Assembly: GCA_038503035.1 (NCBI GenBank)
Contig: JAVSML010024447.1
Span: forward strand, 496,001 to 560,000
Length of the DNA stretch: 64,000 nt
Source of the DNA: Crocodylus rhombifer
Lineage: Eukaryota; Chordata; Crocodylia; Crocodylidae
Direction: 5' to 3'
Position 1 is the first letter of the stretch; every line of letters starts with the position of its first letter. The notes beneath the pieces were generated by a model, which searched no databases, was not told the DNA's origin, and saw nothing but the letters and a program-made list of their open reading frames with translations. This document shows positions 47,300-57,735 of this stretch, in pieces. The translations under genes and the position numbers were made by a program.

Positions 47300-49475
47300 G
47301 CTTTGAGCTAAACATCTACTTGTGTTTTGTTTGACTGGGGCTAAAATATTCAGTATCGTACAGGATCAAGTATTCACAACCCAGCACTACAGTCTGTATG
47401 TAGTAAGTGGGAGATCTCATTGTATACAGACAGCAGAGTAAGGCCCTGAAGAGATTAATCTGAAGAGATTAATCTGTTGACAAGCGAGAGGACCCCCATG
47501 AGTGAAGGAGGGGTAACACTGAGCTAGTGAGCTGGAAGTCAGGCGACCTCTGTTGTAGTCCTTCCACTGTCACTGTCTCCGTCTCACAGTGACGCCAGGA
47601 AAATGAGTCAACTTCCTTGAGCTTCTTCTTCCCCATCGATGAAATAGGAGAGAGCAATAATGCTTACCTACCTACCTTTGTGAAGAGCTCCAAAATCTAC
47701 AAGCAGAAGAGACAGTATGCAGCATGCTGACACAAGGAGGGAGCTAGCAAAGACATTACTGGTGAGGTCAGTTGAAAGGCAGGTACTAGGTTTGTCTGGT
47801 TCTATGTACATCCCTCAAGAAAGCTGAACCTGGCTAGATGTAACAGAGAAAGAGCTCTGTCACACTGTCACATGCTGCCTGATTCACATTGGCCAAAAGA
47901 TTAAAAATAGTTCCTTTTCAATCTAGGAATGTTCCAATTCAAAGTGAATCAACTCAGCAAGCCTGGCTTAATTGGCATGGAATTGCACACGATATCTTGG
48001 GTACAGTGCTCCCAGCTAGCAACACTGTCTTAATAAATCATATACATTGTATTTGCCTGGTGGTAAAAAGCAGTGGCAAAGGGGTTGTGCTGTAAAGAGA
48101 AGAAAAATAGCCCCCAAAACGCACAGCCCTTATAATTTAGGGTCACTAGAAGCAAAGTACAGCCTCAGCAGAAGGCCTATGCCCTACCTGAGATCATATT
48201 TAGAGGGCTTCAGAAAGACTTATGTTTTCAGCAAGCCCTTCAAGCAAGGATTAGTTTCATTCTGAAATCAAAGCCCGGAATACCAAGAGGAACAGAGCGA
48301 AGGCACACAATTGTAATCACATTGCCAGCCTCGGGGTGGCTCGGAGGTGTGCATCCATGGATGCCCCTCCCAAGGTGATGCTCTTGGCACATCAAACCAA
48401 ACAGACTGGGCCTGATCCTGAGCTTGTATGCTCGTTCAGATTCTCAAATGGAACGATTCCCCTCCCCCGCAATGGAGAATCCTTCTGTGATGCGGGAGCC
48501 ATCTGCATTGTTATTACAGGTATTATGGATGACTCCATTTCCCTGGTTATTTTTATAATGCTGCTAGCTGGAGCACACAGAATTGCTTCAAAGGAGGCAA
48601 TAACAGGTCTGGTAAAAAGCTGAGTGGGGGAGGGATGATACAGGAGGACAGCACCTTCAAACAGCAACTCTAACAAGGTCTGAACCATTAAGGGGTTTAG
48701 GGGTGTGGAGAAGCTCCTTGGATGGCTCCTTTCAAACTTGGAAGCAAAAGCACAAAGACTCTAAAAAAGGGACTAGCTAAGGTGAACTACCAGAAACTGT
48801 TGAAGATGTTAATGAAAACATGCCAGTCTGACTGCTGCACAGACATAGGAGGAAGATACAGTGAGCAAAACAGGCTGCTTCTCCCTGCAAGAGATGGAAT
48901 TAGGTGGGCCAAGGGCCAAGGTAAAAATAACATTCTTTTATACAATATAAGCCCCTTTCTGGTTTTACTCTCTAAATGCTGTGTAATTGTAAGTAAAATA
49001 AATAACAATTTGCTCTGAAGATGCTGGTTCTGTGTCACTGCAAACACAAGTGATCACAGGCTCTGAAAGGGAAATTCCCATGGGGTCCCAACATGAGCTG
49101 GACCTACTAAAGAAGTTGTGGTTGGTATCTGGGGCTGTAAGCCAGGCCCTGGTCTAAGGCCTCAACAAGAGAATTTCAGCCCCATAAAAGTAAAGGGCTG
49201 AGGCCCGTCAGTGAGGTCCTGAGAAGGGACAGGGCTACTACTCATACTTTGGTTGTCTTTTCTATTTAGATTATAAGCTCTTCATGGTAGGGACTATATT
49301 TTATGTGTCTGTTCATTAACTAGTATGGTGTGGGGCTGTGTGTTTACTAAAATACTACAGCTATTAAGATATATAGATGCTTTGATCTCATTACACAAGT
49401 GGTTCTCTCATGCCTGGTGCTGATACACACAGTGCTTTGCTTTGGACTGGGATTCATCTCCATGTTTTAGTAAGT
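47300..49475. other. Intergenic stretch, no gene seen
   Basis: Average-composition DNA. A 14-bp direct duplication (TGAAGAGATTAATC twice) lies at 47447-47474. No exon was recognised. Confidence 0.5.
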
Positions 49476-49477
49476 TT

Positions 49478-49697
49478 TAGATATTAGGAAGAATTTTCTC
49501 ACTAGGAAGTTAGTAAAGCACTGGAACAGGTTACCCAGACAGGTGGTGAAAGCTCCATTCTTGGAGGTTTTCAAAACCTGGCTAAACAAAGCTTCAGCTA
49601 GGATGATCTAGTTGGGGATGGTCCTGCTTTGAGCAGGGGGTTGGACTAGATGTGACCCTCTGAGGTCCTTGCCAACCCTAATTTTCTATGATTCTAA
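49478..49697 (+). mobile_element. CR1 LINE 3' end fragment
   Basis: The sequence reads GAAGAATTTTCTCACTAGGA, then GGAACAGGTTACCC, GGGTTGGACTAGATG, CCAACCCTA and ends TTTCTATGATTCTA. This is the C-terminal coding end and 3' UTR of a CR1 element with an ATTCTATG-type terminus. It is decayed by stops and shifts. Confidence 0.88.
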
Positions 49698-49796
49698 GTT
49701 TCAACACCAAGCCCTACCCAGTGCTTCCCACCTCATACTCAACAGTACAGTCAGGACAGCAGCTCAAGCTCCCTGGATGGTTAGCATACTGTACAC

Positions 49797-49974
49797 ACCA
49801 GTGGTTCCCAAACTCTGACAGGTTGTGCACCACCGATTTAAAATGACACAACTTTAAGTACCACCAGCAAATTTGTGTTGTATAAAGTAATTATAATAAA
49901 TCTGTTAATGTGTACCACTACCAGGTTGTCTGCATACCACTAGTGGTATCTGTACCACAGATTGGGAACCACTG
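49797..49974. mobile_element. hAT-like MITE with perfect 8-bp target duplication
   Basis: CTGTACAC flanks the element on both sides (49789-49796 and 49975-49982). The ends are CAGTGGTTCCCAA on the left (49799) and TTGGGAACCACTG on the right, perfect inverted repeats of 13 bases. The left copy has two extra bases before them. At 178 bp, it has no coding capacity. Confidence 0.93.
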
Positions 49975-50201
49975 CTGTACACAATGGAATGGAAATTGTG
50001 GACCCCCTTGGGTCTGATGTGCTGATGCATTGCTACAATTACCCAAGGGGGTTGGGGCCCACTCCTAAACCAGCAGTGAGTAGACAGTCTGCATTAGGTG
50101 AACCAGCAGTGCCCTCTGCCAAGTTCCAGATAGAGGATTCCTCGGAGATTCAGGGCTCTGCAGGGCAGCTGCAAGTTTGGTATGTGTGGATGCCACAAGA
50201 G

Positions 50202-50529
50202 CAGTGTTTCTCAACCCATGAGTCGTGACCCAAAAGTGTGTCGCAAGAATATATGAAATGGTCGTGAACAAACTTTAAAAATGGATTTTCCTTTAAAGAA
50301 GAAAACATCAGAAACCATGGCTTTTCCCTTGCAGGCTGTCAGGATTCCAGCCTACAAGGCGCTGCTTGGGGCCCCCATGCCCTACACGCACCCCCTGCCC
50401 CACACGGTGGAGGGGCTAGGGCCAGGGTCTAGGGGCAGGGTCAATGGGTCGAGAGTGAGGGGCAATGGGTCGAGACTGGCCATCAACGTTTGCAAATGGG
50501 TTGTGGTACAAAAAAGTTGAGAACGACTG
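50202..50529. mobile_element. hAT-like MITE
   Basis: The ends CAGTGTTTCTCAAC (50202) and GTTGAGAACGACTG (50516-50529) are inverted repeats with two mismatches in 14, followed inward by a second pairing (ACCCATGAGTCGTG with a GGGTTGTGGT). The interior contains a short GC-rich tandem motif CAATGGGTCGAGA repeated twice near 50442 and 50463. Flanking octamers do not match well. Confidence 0.78.
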
Positions 50530-50537
50530 CACTTGCA

Positions 50538-51170
50538 CTAGAAAACATGTCACCAACTCTGCCAAGTGCCAGCCATAAATAGAGGCCTTGCAAAGCATAA
50601 AAATATGCCCTGGTGCCACATGCAGCCTCAGCTCCAGGGCTCCTCCCCAGCATTCACCCTCATGAACAAGAGAGACTGCTCCTGTTCTGTCAGGGAGACA
50701 GTGACAATCTTAGACTAAGCGGCCTTTTTGACTGGACCCTGCTGGCTCTCCATCTGCCTGTCACATGGCTCTCTCCCACATGTCTGTGCTAGTCCCCTTC
50801 CACCTCTCCTCTGAAGCTGAAATAAGTTACATCTTTTATTTGCAGAGCATCTCCAGGGTTATGGGAGATCGATAGTCATGTAGGCATGAAAATTAGACAC
50901 TCACTTCCTTCCCTGCTACATCCTCTTTATCTTACCTCTCTAGACTCCCATATGGGGTGTGATATTCCTCTCAGTCTACCAGGATGTGTGTGGTGTGACA
51001 GCCACAAGATTGCCAAGTTCAGGCCATGTAATGTTTTTTGCAGTTACACAGCAAACACCAGGATGTTGAAACCAATTTGTTAATGCTTAGTAAGGGGCAG
51101 GAACATACAGAAAGGAGTACATTCAGCTCTAGATTATACCATCTTCTTCCTATGACCCAGATGTGAGAAT
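50538..51170. other. Intergenic stretch, no gene seen
   Basis: No exon or repeat was recognised. Confidence 0.5.
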
Positions 51171-51406
51171 GGGCACGTCTACCATGCACCCAACTGTGTG
51201 GTTGTTACTGCACAGTCATTTAGTACTTGCTTTAGCAAGTACTAAGCAACTGCACAGTAACCACCATTACTGCATGTTCCCAGTGGCACATGGGTCATTT
51301 CCGACTCTACTGCACAGTAGTGTCGGCATCACGGTTCGTGCTTGCCAACACTATGTCACCATAGCTTGTCACTACAGTGACATACCACCTTGTGTAGACG
51401 TGTCTA
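51171..51406. mobile_element. Fold-back MITE, probable relative of family 1
   Basis: The left end GGGCACGTCTACCATGCAC and the reverse-complemented right end TTAGACACGTCTACACAAGG form an imperfect inverted repeat resembling the family 1 ends at 9611 and 12450. Inside, a compound stem covers about 51200-51265, with a perfect core AGTACTTGC-TTTA-GCAAGTACT (51222-51243). No target duplication was confirmed. Confidence 0.7.
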
Positions 51407-52550
51407 AGATGAACAAACCATACATTGAACCAGAGAAGGAAAGAGGTAATAACTTCTCCCTGGACAGGAACAGAAAATATTCCCAGTGCACAACACCTGC
51501 CACAAGTGTCAGCCTACAGACAAGGCCCTCCAGCTGTCATCAACTGCCAGGAGGGAACAAGACAAAAAGGGAACAGGCAAGCCTCAGAGGCAGCTGCTTT
51601 GACCACAAACATATATATCCCTAAGGGAAGCTGGGTTTATAGGATTAAGAGATGAGGCTGGATTAGGGGAATGAGGGATTCCTTTCGGAAAGGGAAGTCT
51701 CTCTGAAGGCGAGTGACTATGAAGGTTTCCCTGAGTTGTTCTCCAGCTGTGGCACAAGCTCTATTTATTCTCTTGCTTTTTGAAGCAAAAAATATTTTCT
51801 TGGAATTGCTTCCTCTTTTGTCCCCACTGTGACTACTGAGATAACTGTGCCTTACAGTCTGGAAGCAAATGAAGGTGCGACTGTCAGATGTACTAGCACA
51901 GCTGTGCTAACATAATCAAGCTACCATGCCTAACAGTAGCAGTGAAGACAGTGGCACAAGCTTTCATGTGTGGTAGCTGAGTATAAATCATTCAGGGACT
52001 CTAGTATGTACCTGACTGGTAGTGTGTGCATCTGCTGTTGCTACGTGTACTAGTTAGGTTAGGCTAATATCAATGGCCTGGTATGTGCCACTAGATTCTG
52101 GCAAGTTCAGCAGGAGAATATGATGCATGAGTGTTTGCAAACTGATAAAATGCAGCTGCAAAATACATTGAGCGGTGTCATCATTGGTGCTCCTGGAGGG
52201 TGACACTGCATTTAATGGGCTGGCTACATTCCAAGGAAGCCTCTTATCCTCTTCCCGGCCCTAAACACTAGATGGGGAATAAATATTGGCAGAGGTTGCC
52301 TGTCTGGGGGAGAGGGGGAAGAGGGCTAAAAGTAGCCCAGTCAGGGTATGGGGATTAGGAAGAGCACAGCCCTGGGGTTGGGGTGAGCAGCTGGCCTTTT
52401 CCAGCCTGGGGTTGCACTCTGAATGTGTGTAGATGTTCAGTGGATTGGGCTAACCTGTTTCTGATCAAACTTAGTTCTTCTCCTCAGGTGAATTAGTTTA
52501 GATCAGGCCAACCATTTGTGTCTGCTATAACCTCCCTAGAAAGATCCACA
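51407..52550. other. Intergenic stretch, no gene seen
   Basis: Average-composition DNA with no recognised exon or repeat family. Confidence 0.5.
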
Positions 52551-52557
52551 CTTACAT

Positions 52558-52698
52558 TGGCTTAACCCTAGTTAGATTGATCTAAGTGTAATGTCTGCAC
52601 ATACTGGCTTAACCCTAGTTAGATTGATCTAAGTGTAATGTCTGCACATACTGGCTTAACCCTAGTTAGATTGATCTAAGTGTAATGTCTGCACATAC
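52558..52698. repeat. 47-bp tandem repeat, exactly three copies
   Basis: Units run 52558-52604, 52605-52651 and 52652-52698 and appear identical apart from the first base or two. Each unit contains CTTAACCCTAGTTAGATTGA followed by TCTAAGTGTAATGTCTGCAC. Confidence 0.96.
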
Positions 52699-53019
52699 GT
52701 TAAAGAACAAAGGCATCAATTTAAGAAAATCACCCCTCCTGATATCTTCAGTCAGTGCACACTGTTTGCTACCTCTGCCATTTATATAGGACATCATCTG
52801 CCACTTAAGAAGGACAAAAGCAATGGCCACCAAATGTCTGTGGGACAAAAATAAAGCTTGATGTTTTCTGAATGAGTAACTGTATGTCCCATGCATAGCC
52901 AGTGCATGAACTTACATAAAAACCATGAGTTGCAACAACCTGTCTCTCACCTACTGACCACCTCAATTTACATTTTCTTTGACTGGCATTCTTGCATACA
53001 TACTGGCTTCTGCCTGCTT

Positions 53020-53185
53020 TACCACTTCATCCAGGAAGAGCACAGACCATCTGCAGATGTTTCTTCAGCCTGACAAAGGGTGTTTGTGCCCAAAACCTTG
53101 CTAAGAAGAATTTTTCCAACTATTTGAGTTGGTCTAATAAAAAATATTGGATTTATCCAAAGAACCTTTTCTTTCTAAGTTGCAA
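53020..53185 (-). repeat. Interspersed repeat, family 2 copy B
   Basis: Reverse-complemented it reads AAAAGGTTCTTTGGA, TTTATTAGACCAACTCAAAT, AGTTGGAAAAATTCTTCTTA and ACACCCTTTGTCAGG. This is the same family as 24937-25110, in opposite orientation. The open frame at 52992-53210 is a by-product. Confidence 0.78.
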
Positions 53186-55483
53186 CAAGTCATTAGTCTT
53201 GCTTAGATAGGACAGCAGAGGCATTCCCCCAGCAAGACAGACAGTTGTGAAGAAAAAGTCAAGCCTCCCCACTCCAAACTCCAGGGCTAGGGACAGAAGT
53301 TACACATAAACCAGTATAAATGATCAAAAACTGGTTCAAATCTGTAACACAGCAGAAGTTCAGTGCACATAAACTGCTTTCAAAATGGCCAAAGTCAGTT
53401 TAAGATACACCTGGATGGATATAGACTTAACCAATTTAAAGTTACATTGGTTTATTGAACTTCTGTCCCAGATCCCCTCCAGATTCAAATCAACTCACAG
53501 TCCTCCAGCATCCCAGGATGCTTTGCACCTCCCCCACAAGCCCTTGCAGCGTGGATGGGCTAGCTCTGGCCCAAGCTTTTTGCTCCAGGCCACCAGGGAG
53601 GCATGCCTTAGTGTCCTCCAGCTTCTGGCCAGAGCCACTGCAGGCATGTGGCTGCTTTTCCAGAAAGAAAAGTGAATGTTTGTTCTACACAGCTTAGACT
53701 AGTCTGAGAACATTGTCTTGATTCAGCTTCAGGCTTTTTGACTGTCTGTACTTAGCCCAAGAGGCAAAAATACCAGCCTACTCATGCTTGGGTAAACAGG
53801 AAAAAGAACTGCCTGCCCAGACAGGACCTACCTCAGTTTCCACTCAAGTCAATGAGAACTCTACACCTTCCTCAATGGAAGGTTACAATTGCACACCACA
53901 ACTAATGTCAACTTGTGCAAGCAATCACCCATATTCATCTAAGGTTCTCAACTAAATTTAAGAGGGAAGTATTTTACAATGCTGCCATCTACTGCCAATA
54001 GATAAGACCAACAAGGGCATTCTTCAGAGTAGGCTATAAACTCCTGGAGTGTCAGGTCCTGTCTTGATGCTCCACTGCTTTGTGCCTATGTAGTTATTTG
54101 CATCCATACAGAATAGTTACAAAATGCTACCATCCATTTGCTTTTACAGTTACTTTGCACAGACCAGACTGGCTGTCCAGAGTGCAAAACAATGGGGAAC
54201 CACACCCTTACAACACTGTTATACACAAGTACAACATTTTGACAGAGCTTAACGAGAGGGAATCCAGACTTCGTAAACTCACCATCTTCCTAGTTTAAAG
54301 ATAGTCAACTTCTAATTACCCAAGCACACAATTCTGATTGTGTCTACCTTTGTGTCAGTTGGGAGCCACTCCACAGAAGACAGCGGAGCTAGTCCACTGC
54401 AAAGTCAGCTACCCTGCGAGTTGGATACACGCTTCCTCTTGCTAAGAGTCAGAAAATACAACATCACTGGAAACCGATACAAGGTAAAGAGCTTGCTAAC
54501 CCCCTCTTTGGTAGAAATTGAAAAAATGTGATGATAGACATAATCTACTTTAATCTAAGGCAGGAAAGGGGATGTGCTGCTGCTGCTGCAGATTGGGGAA
54601 TATCTTCTAATGCTACAGGAATGCAATTATGTCATGCTAAGTAACCCACACACCCTGCAATTGCCTCACAGCCATTCTGAAATGAGAAAGTACAACAATG
54701 TTCTCCATAACTAGAGGGACGTATTGTTACAGCTGAAGTTAAGGCATAAATTTTTGCTGATAGGACTCATAACTGGGAAAATCTACACAGCATAACAATA
54801 GGCTATTGAGGCTGAAGTTACATTTCTCATGACCTGGAATGAAGGGTACAGATACGTGCTCCCTTGGTAAGAAAAAATTTTCAGAAAAAAAAAATTTAGA
54901 GAAGCTCTCTAATCACTGTGATCTGTCACACAGATGCAAGGACTTCACTGGATAGGGTACCACCTGCACTCTGGCCCTACTAACCAACCACACTATGTTT
55001 TGATGTGATCTGTCAAAAACTGGCACTTCACACTATTATTTTTATTTCTAACAAAGGAACCTTATCATCACAGAAAGAGAATTAAGTACCTTTCATATGT
55101 GATTGAAATGCTTTGTTTTTAAAATGGTGATTTCCTATCTCAGAGAACAAATCTTATATTTGTTATGGGTCCATATAAAGCACTAAAAGTTCCTGAATAC
55201 CAAATGTGCTCTTCAAAAGGAAGAACTGAGACTAGTTACACCTGACATGTTTAGACATAAGACACTATAAACGTTGCTCATCAGCTCCCCACCTATTGTG
55301 TGCAACTGGAAATGCTGCACACAGGCATGTCACTGGAAGGAAACAGAAAAATCAATCACTGTCAAGCCAGAAAAACCCAACCAGGATCATAATGGTCAAA
55401 ACACACGGCTGACTAATTCCATGTACCTTGTTTCATTTAGAGCTTTTTTAAAAAAACACTTTCCATCAGCTAGTCCAAAATAT
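53186..55483. other. Intergenic stretch, no gene seen
   Basis: Average to AT-rich DNA. No exon or transposon was recognised. Confidence 0.5.
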
Positions 55484-56480
55484 CATAGAATCATAGAATC
55501 ATAGAAGTCGGGTTGGAAGGGATCTTGTAGATCTTTAAGTCCGACCCCCTGCCTGGGCAGGAGAAAAACTGTGCTCGAATGACTCCAGCCAGATAGGCAT
55601 CAAACCTCTTCTTAAAGACCCCCAGGGTAGGAGCCAGCACCACTTCCCTTGGAAGTTGGTTCCAGATCCTAGCCGCCCTGGCTGTGAAGTAGTTCTTACA
55701 GATGTCTAATCTAAACCTCCTCCCCAACAACTTGTGGCCGTTATTCCTTGTTATGCCGGGGGGCGCTAGGGGAAACAAGGCCTCTCCCAAACCCTTCTGG
55801 TCCCCCCTAGTGAGTTTATAGACGGTCACCAGGTCCCCCCTCAGCCTTCTCTTGTGAAGGCTGAACGGGTTCAGGTCCCATAGCCTCTCCTTGTAGGGTC
55901 TGCCCTGCTGTCCCTGGATCATGTGGGTGGCTCTCCACTGGACCCTCTCCATGTTGTCCACATCCCTCCTGAAGTGGGGCGCACAGAACTGGACGCAGTA
56001 CTCCAGCTGACCAGCGTCGCATAGAGGGGGAGGATCACCTCCTTGGCCCTACCTGAGATGCACCTGTGGGTGCATGACAAGGTCCGGTTAGCCCTGCCAA
56101 CCATGACTTTGCATTGTCAGCCCATGTTCATCTTGGAGTCGATAATGACTCCAAGATCCCTTTCTGCCTCCATGCTCTCAAAAAGGGAGTTTCCCATCTT
56201 ATAAGTGTGCTGCTGGTTACTACTGCCCAAGTGCAGCACCCTGCACTTGTCAGTATTGAAACACATCCTGTTTTTGTTAGCCCACCCCTGCAACCTATCC
56301 AGGTCTTGCTTCAGTCTTTCCCTCCCTACTAGCATGCTCACCTCACCCCAAATTTTGGTATCATCAGCAAAATGCTCTTCACCCCCTCGTCCAAATCGCT
56401 GATAAAGAAATTGAATAGCACGGGCCCAAGGACCGAGCCCTGGGGGACTCCGCTGCCCACTTCCCCCAGGTCAAATATGT
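55484..56480 (-). mobile_element. CR1 LINE, 5'-truncated, C-terminal ORF2 and 3' end
   Basis: About 1 kb of CR1 on the minus strand. In order it shows [13 protein letters not shown] near the truncated 5' end, LKQDLDRLQGWANKNRM, VIIDSKMNMG, the CTHRCISG and VILPLYATLV blocks, RATHMIQGQQG, KRRLRGDLVTVYKL and ARIWNQLPREVV. It then runs to a 3' end of three ATTCTATG-like units (plus strand ATCATAGA repeats at 55484-55505). A frameshift after the VILPLYATLV block and small deletions in the FADDTK region break the frame. The last 156 codons remain open (55491-55961). The element is immobile but younger-looking than the 22650 copy. Confidence 0.95.
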
Positions 56481-57525
56481 CATGCATTAGGGCTTAAAAA
56501 GTCCAACCCAACGAATGAGTCATCACTCAGTGTATGAAATCTCATATCTTCATGGTGGCTCATAAATAAGACAAACTAAACCCTATAGCAAGTCATAAGT
56601 AAACAATAAAACATGCTGCAATCAGAATCAGCTGTGGCCAGCATGTTAGAACAAGGGCATAGCGCCCACACAGAAATGAAAAAAGAATGTGATACCATCG
56701 CCATTTGCCTTTTGGCTAATGAATTCTGGATTTCAACTGAATTGAGTTTTTTATACAATCAGTGGGTGGGGCTAGGAGCCACACATGAGCGGCCACTGCA
56801 GATGTCTACTTGTAATCAAAAAAATATTATCCTAACCACTGCTGCTCTAAGCCTAATAGTCAACTGGCCCCCTCTCCTGTGGCAGCTGTCATCTCCTGCC
56901 TTCCCATTAAAGTTCAGTATCTCCAGCTGAGGACATGCTACTGACTCCTTGCTGGGTAAAGCATTTGCTCTCACTGGATCTCAAAATTATCTGCAGTCTT
57001 TACTGTTAAGATGTAGTCAGAGACCTTGGGGAAATGACATTTTAAGAGAGCAAGTCCTTTACTCTTAAGGCATTTATAAAAGTATTAGGAAGCCCAGTAA
57101 CATATGTAACTACTGTTATATACACTGGGATGGGTCCACAGTAGTATTTATTTTTAGGAATTGTAATGTCAAAATGTGTTGTAAAAAAGATAGATTGTGG
57201 ATGGAGAAAGGATTGATCACTACTGGCATCATTTGGGAACCAGAAGTCAGCATCTGTAGGTTCAGATCTAGTATCAGCTCATGGTTCTGGAATATACTTC
57301 AAGGCTTCATACAGGGAAAAGCAGCATTTTGCAAAATAATTATATCCAAAGGCACCTCACACTTATGGGGAAGCTCTGCTCCATGGTGCTTGTCTCTACA
57401 GCCATGCAGAAGGGAGCAGGCAGGAGAGCACGCAGCGGGGCTCCAGGAGCCTTCATCCGAAATCTAGAGCTTCCCTCCTCTGACGTAAGGTGCTGTTGTC
57501 CTCCCTCTGCTAGTCTCTTGGGATC
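56481..57525. other. Intergenic stretch, no gene seen
   Basis: AT-rich DNA. A 105-codon open frame at 56613-56930 has no recognised domain. Confidence 0.5.
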
Positions 57526-57735
57526 TCTTTACTCCCATAAAGGAGTTTGCTTTACTCTTTTATCTGAGTAAAGCAAACCTAGCTTTGGAGTGACTTTCAC
57601 TGCCTTGAGCATGGTGCTTAAAGGCCCAGCCATTGCAGTTTCTGTATCTAGGGTATGGAAATTGCAATGGCTAGACCTTTAAGCTCAAGGCAATGAGAGT
57701 GACTAGGAACCTAAGTTTGCTTTACCCCAATAAAA
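57526..57735. mobile_element. Fold-back element with long inverted repeat
   Basis: The arm 57558-57641 pairs with 57659-57733 across a 17-base loop. Shared blocks are GTAAAGCAAAC, GTGACT/AGTCAC, TGCCTTGAGC, CTTAAAGG and AGCCATTGCA, roughly 80% identical, with about 7 extra bases in the left arm. A further arm, GTTTGCTTTACTC (57545-57557), pairs perfectly with GAGTAAAGCAAAC (57566-57578). It has no coding capacity. Confidence 0.82.

Noticed and set aside
52558..52698. CRISPR-like array or interstitial telomere
   Set aside because: Direct tandem units without spacers; CCCTA occurs only once per 47-bp unit. A vertebrate genome would not carry CRISPR arrays.
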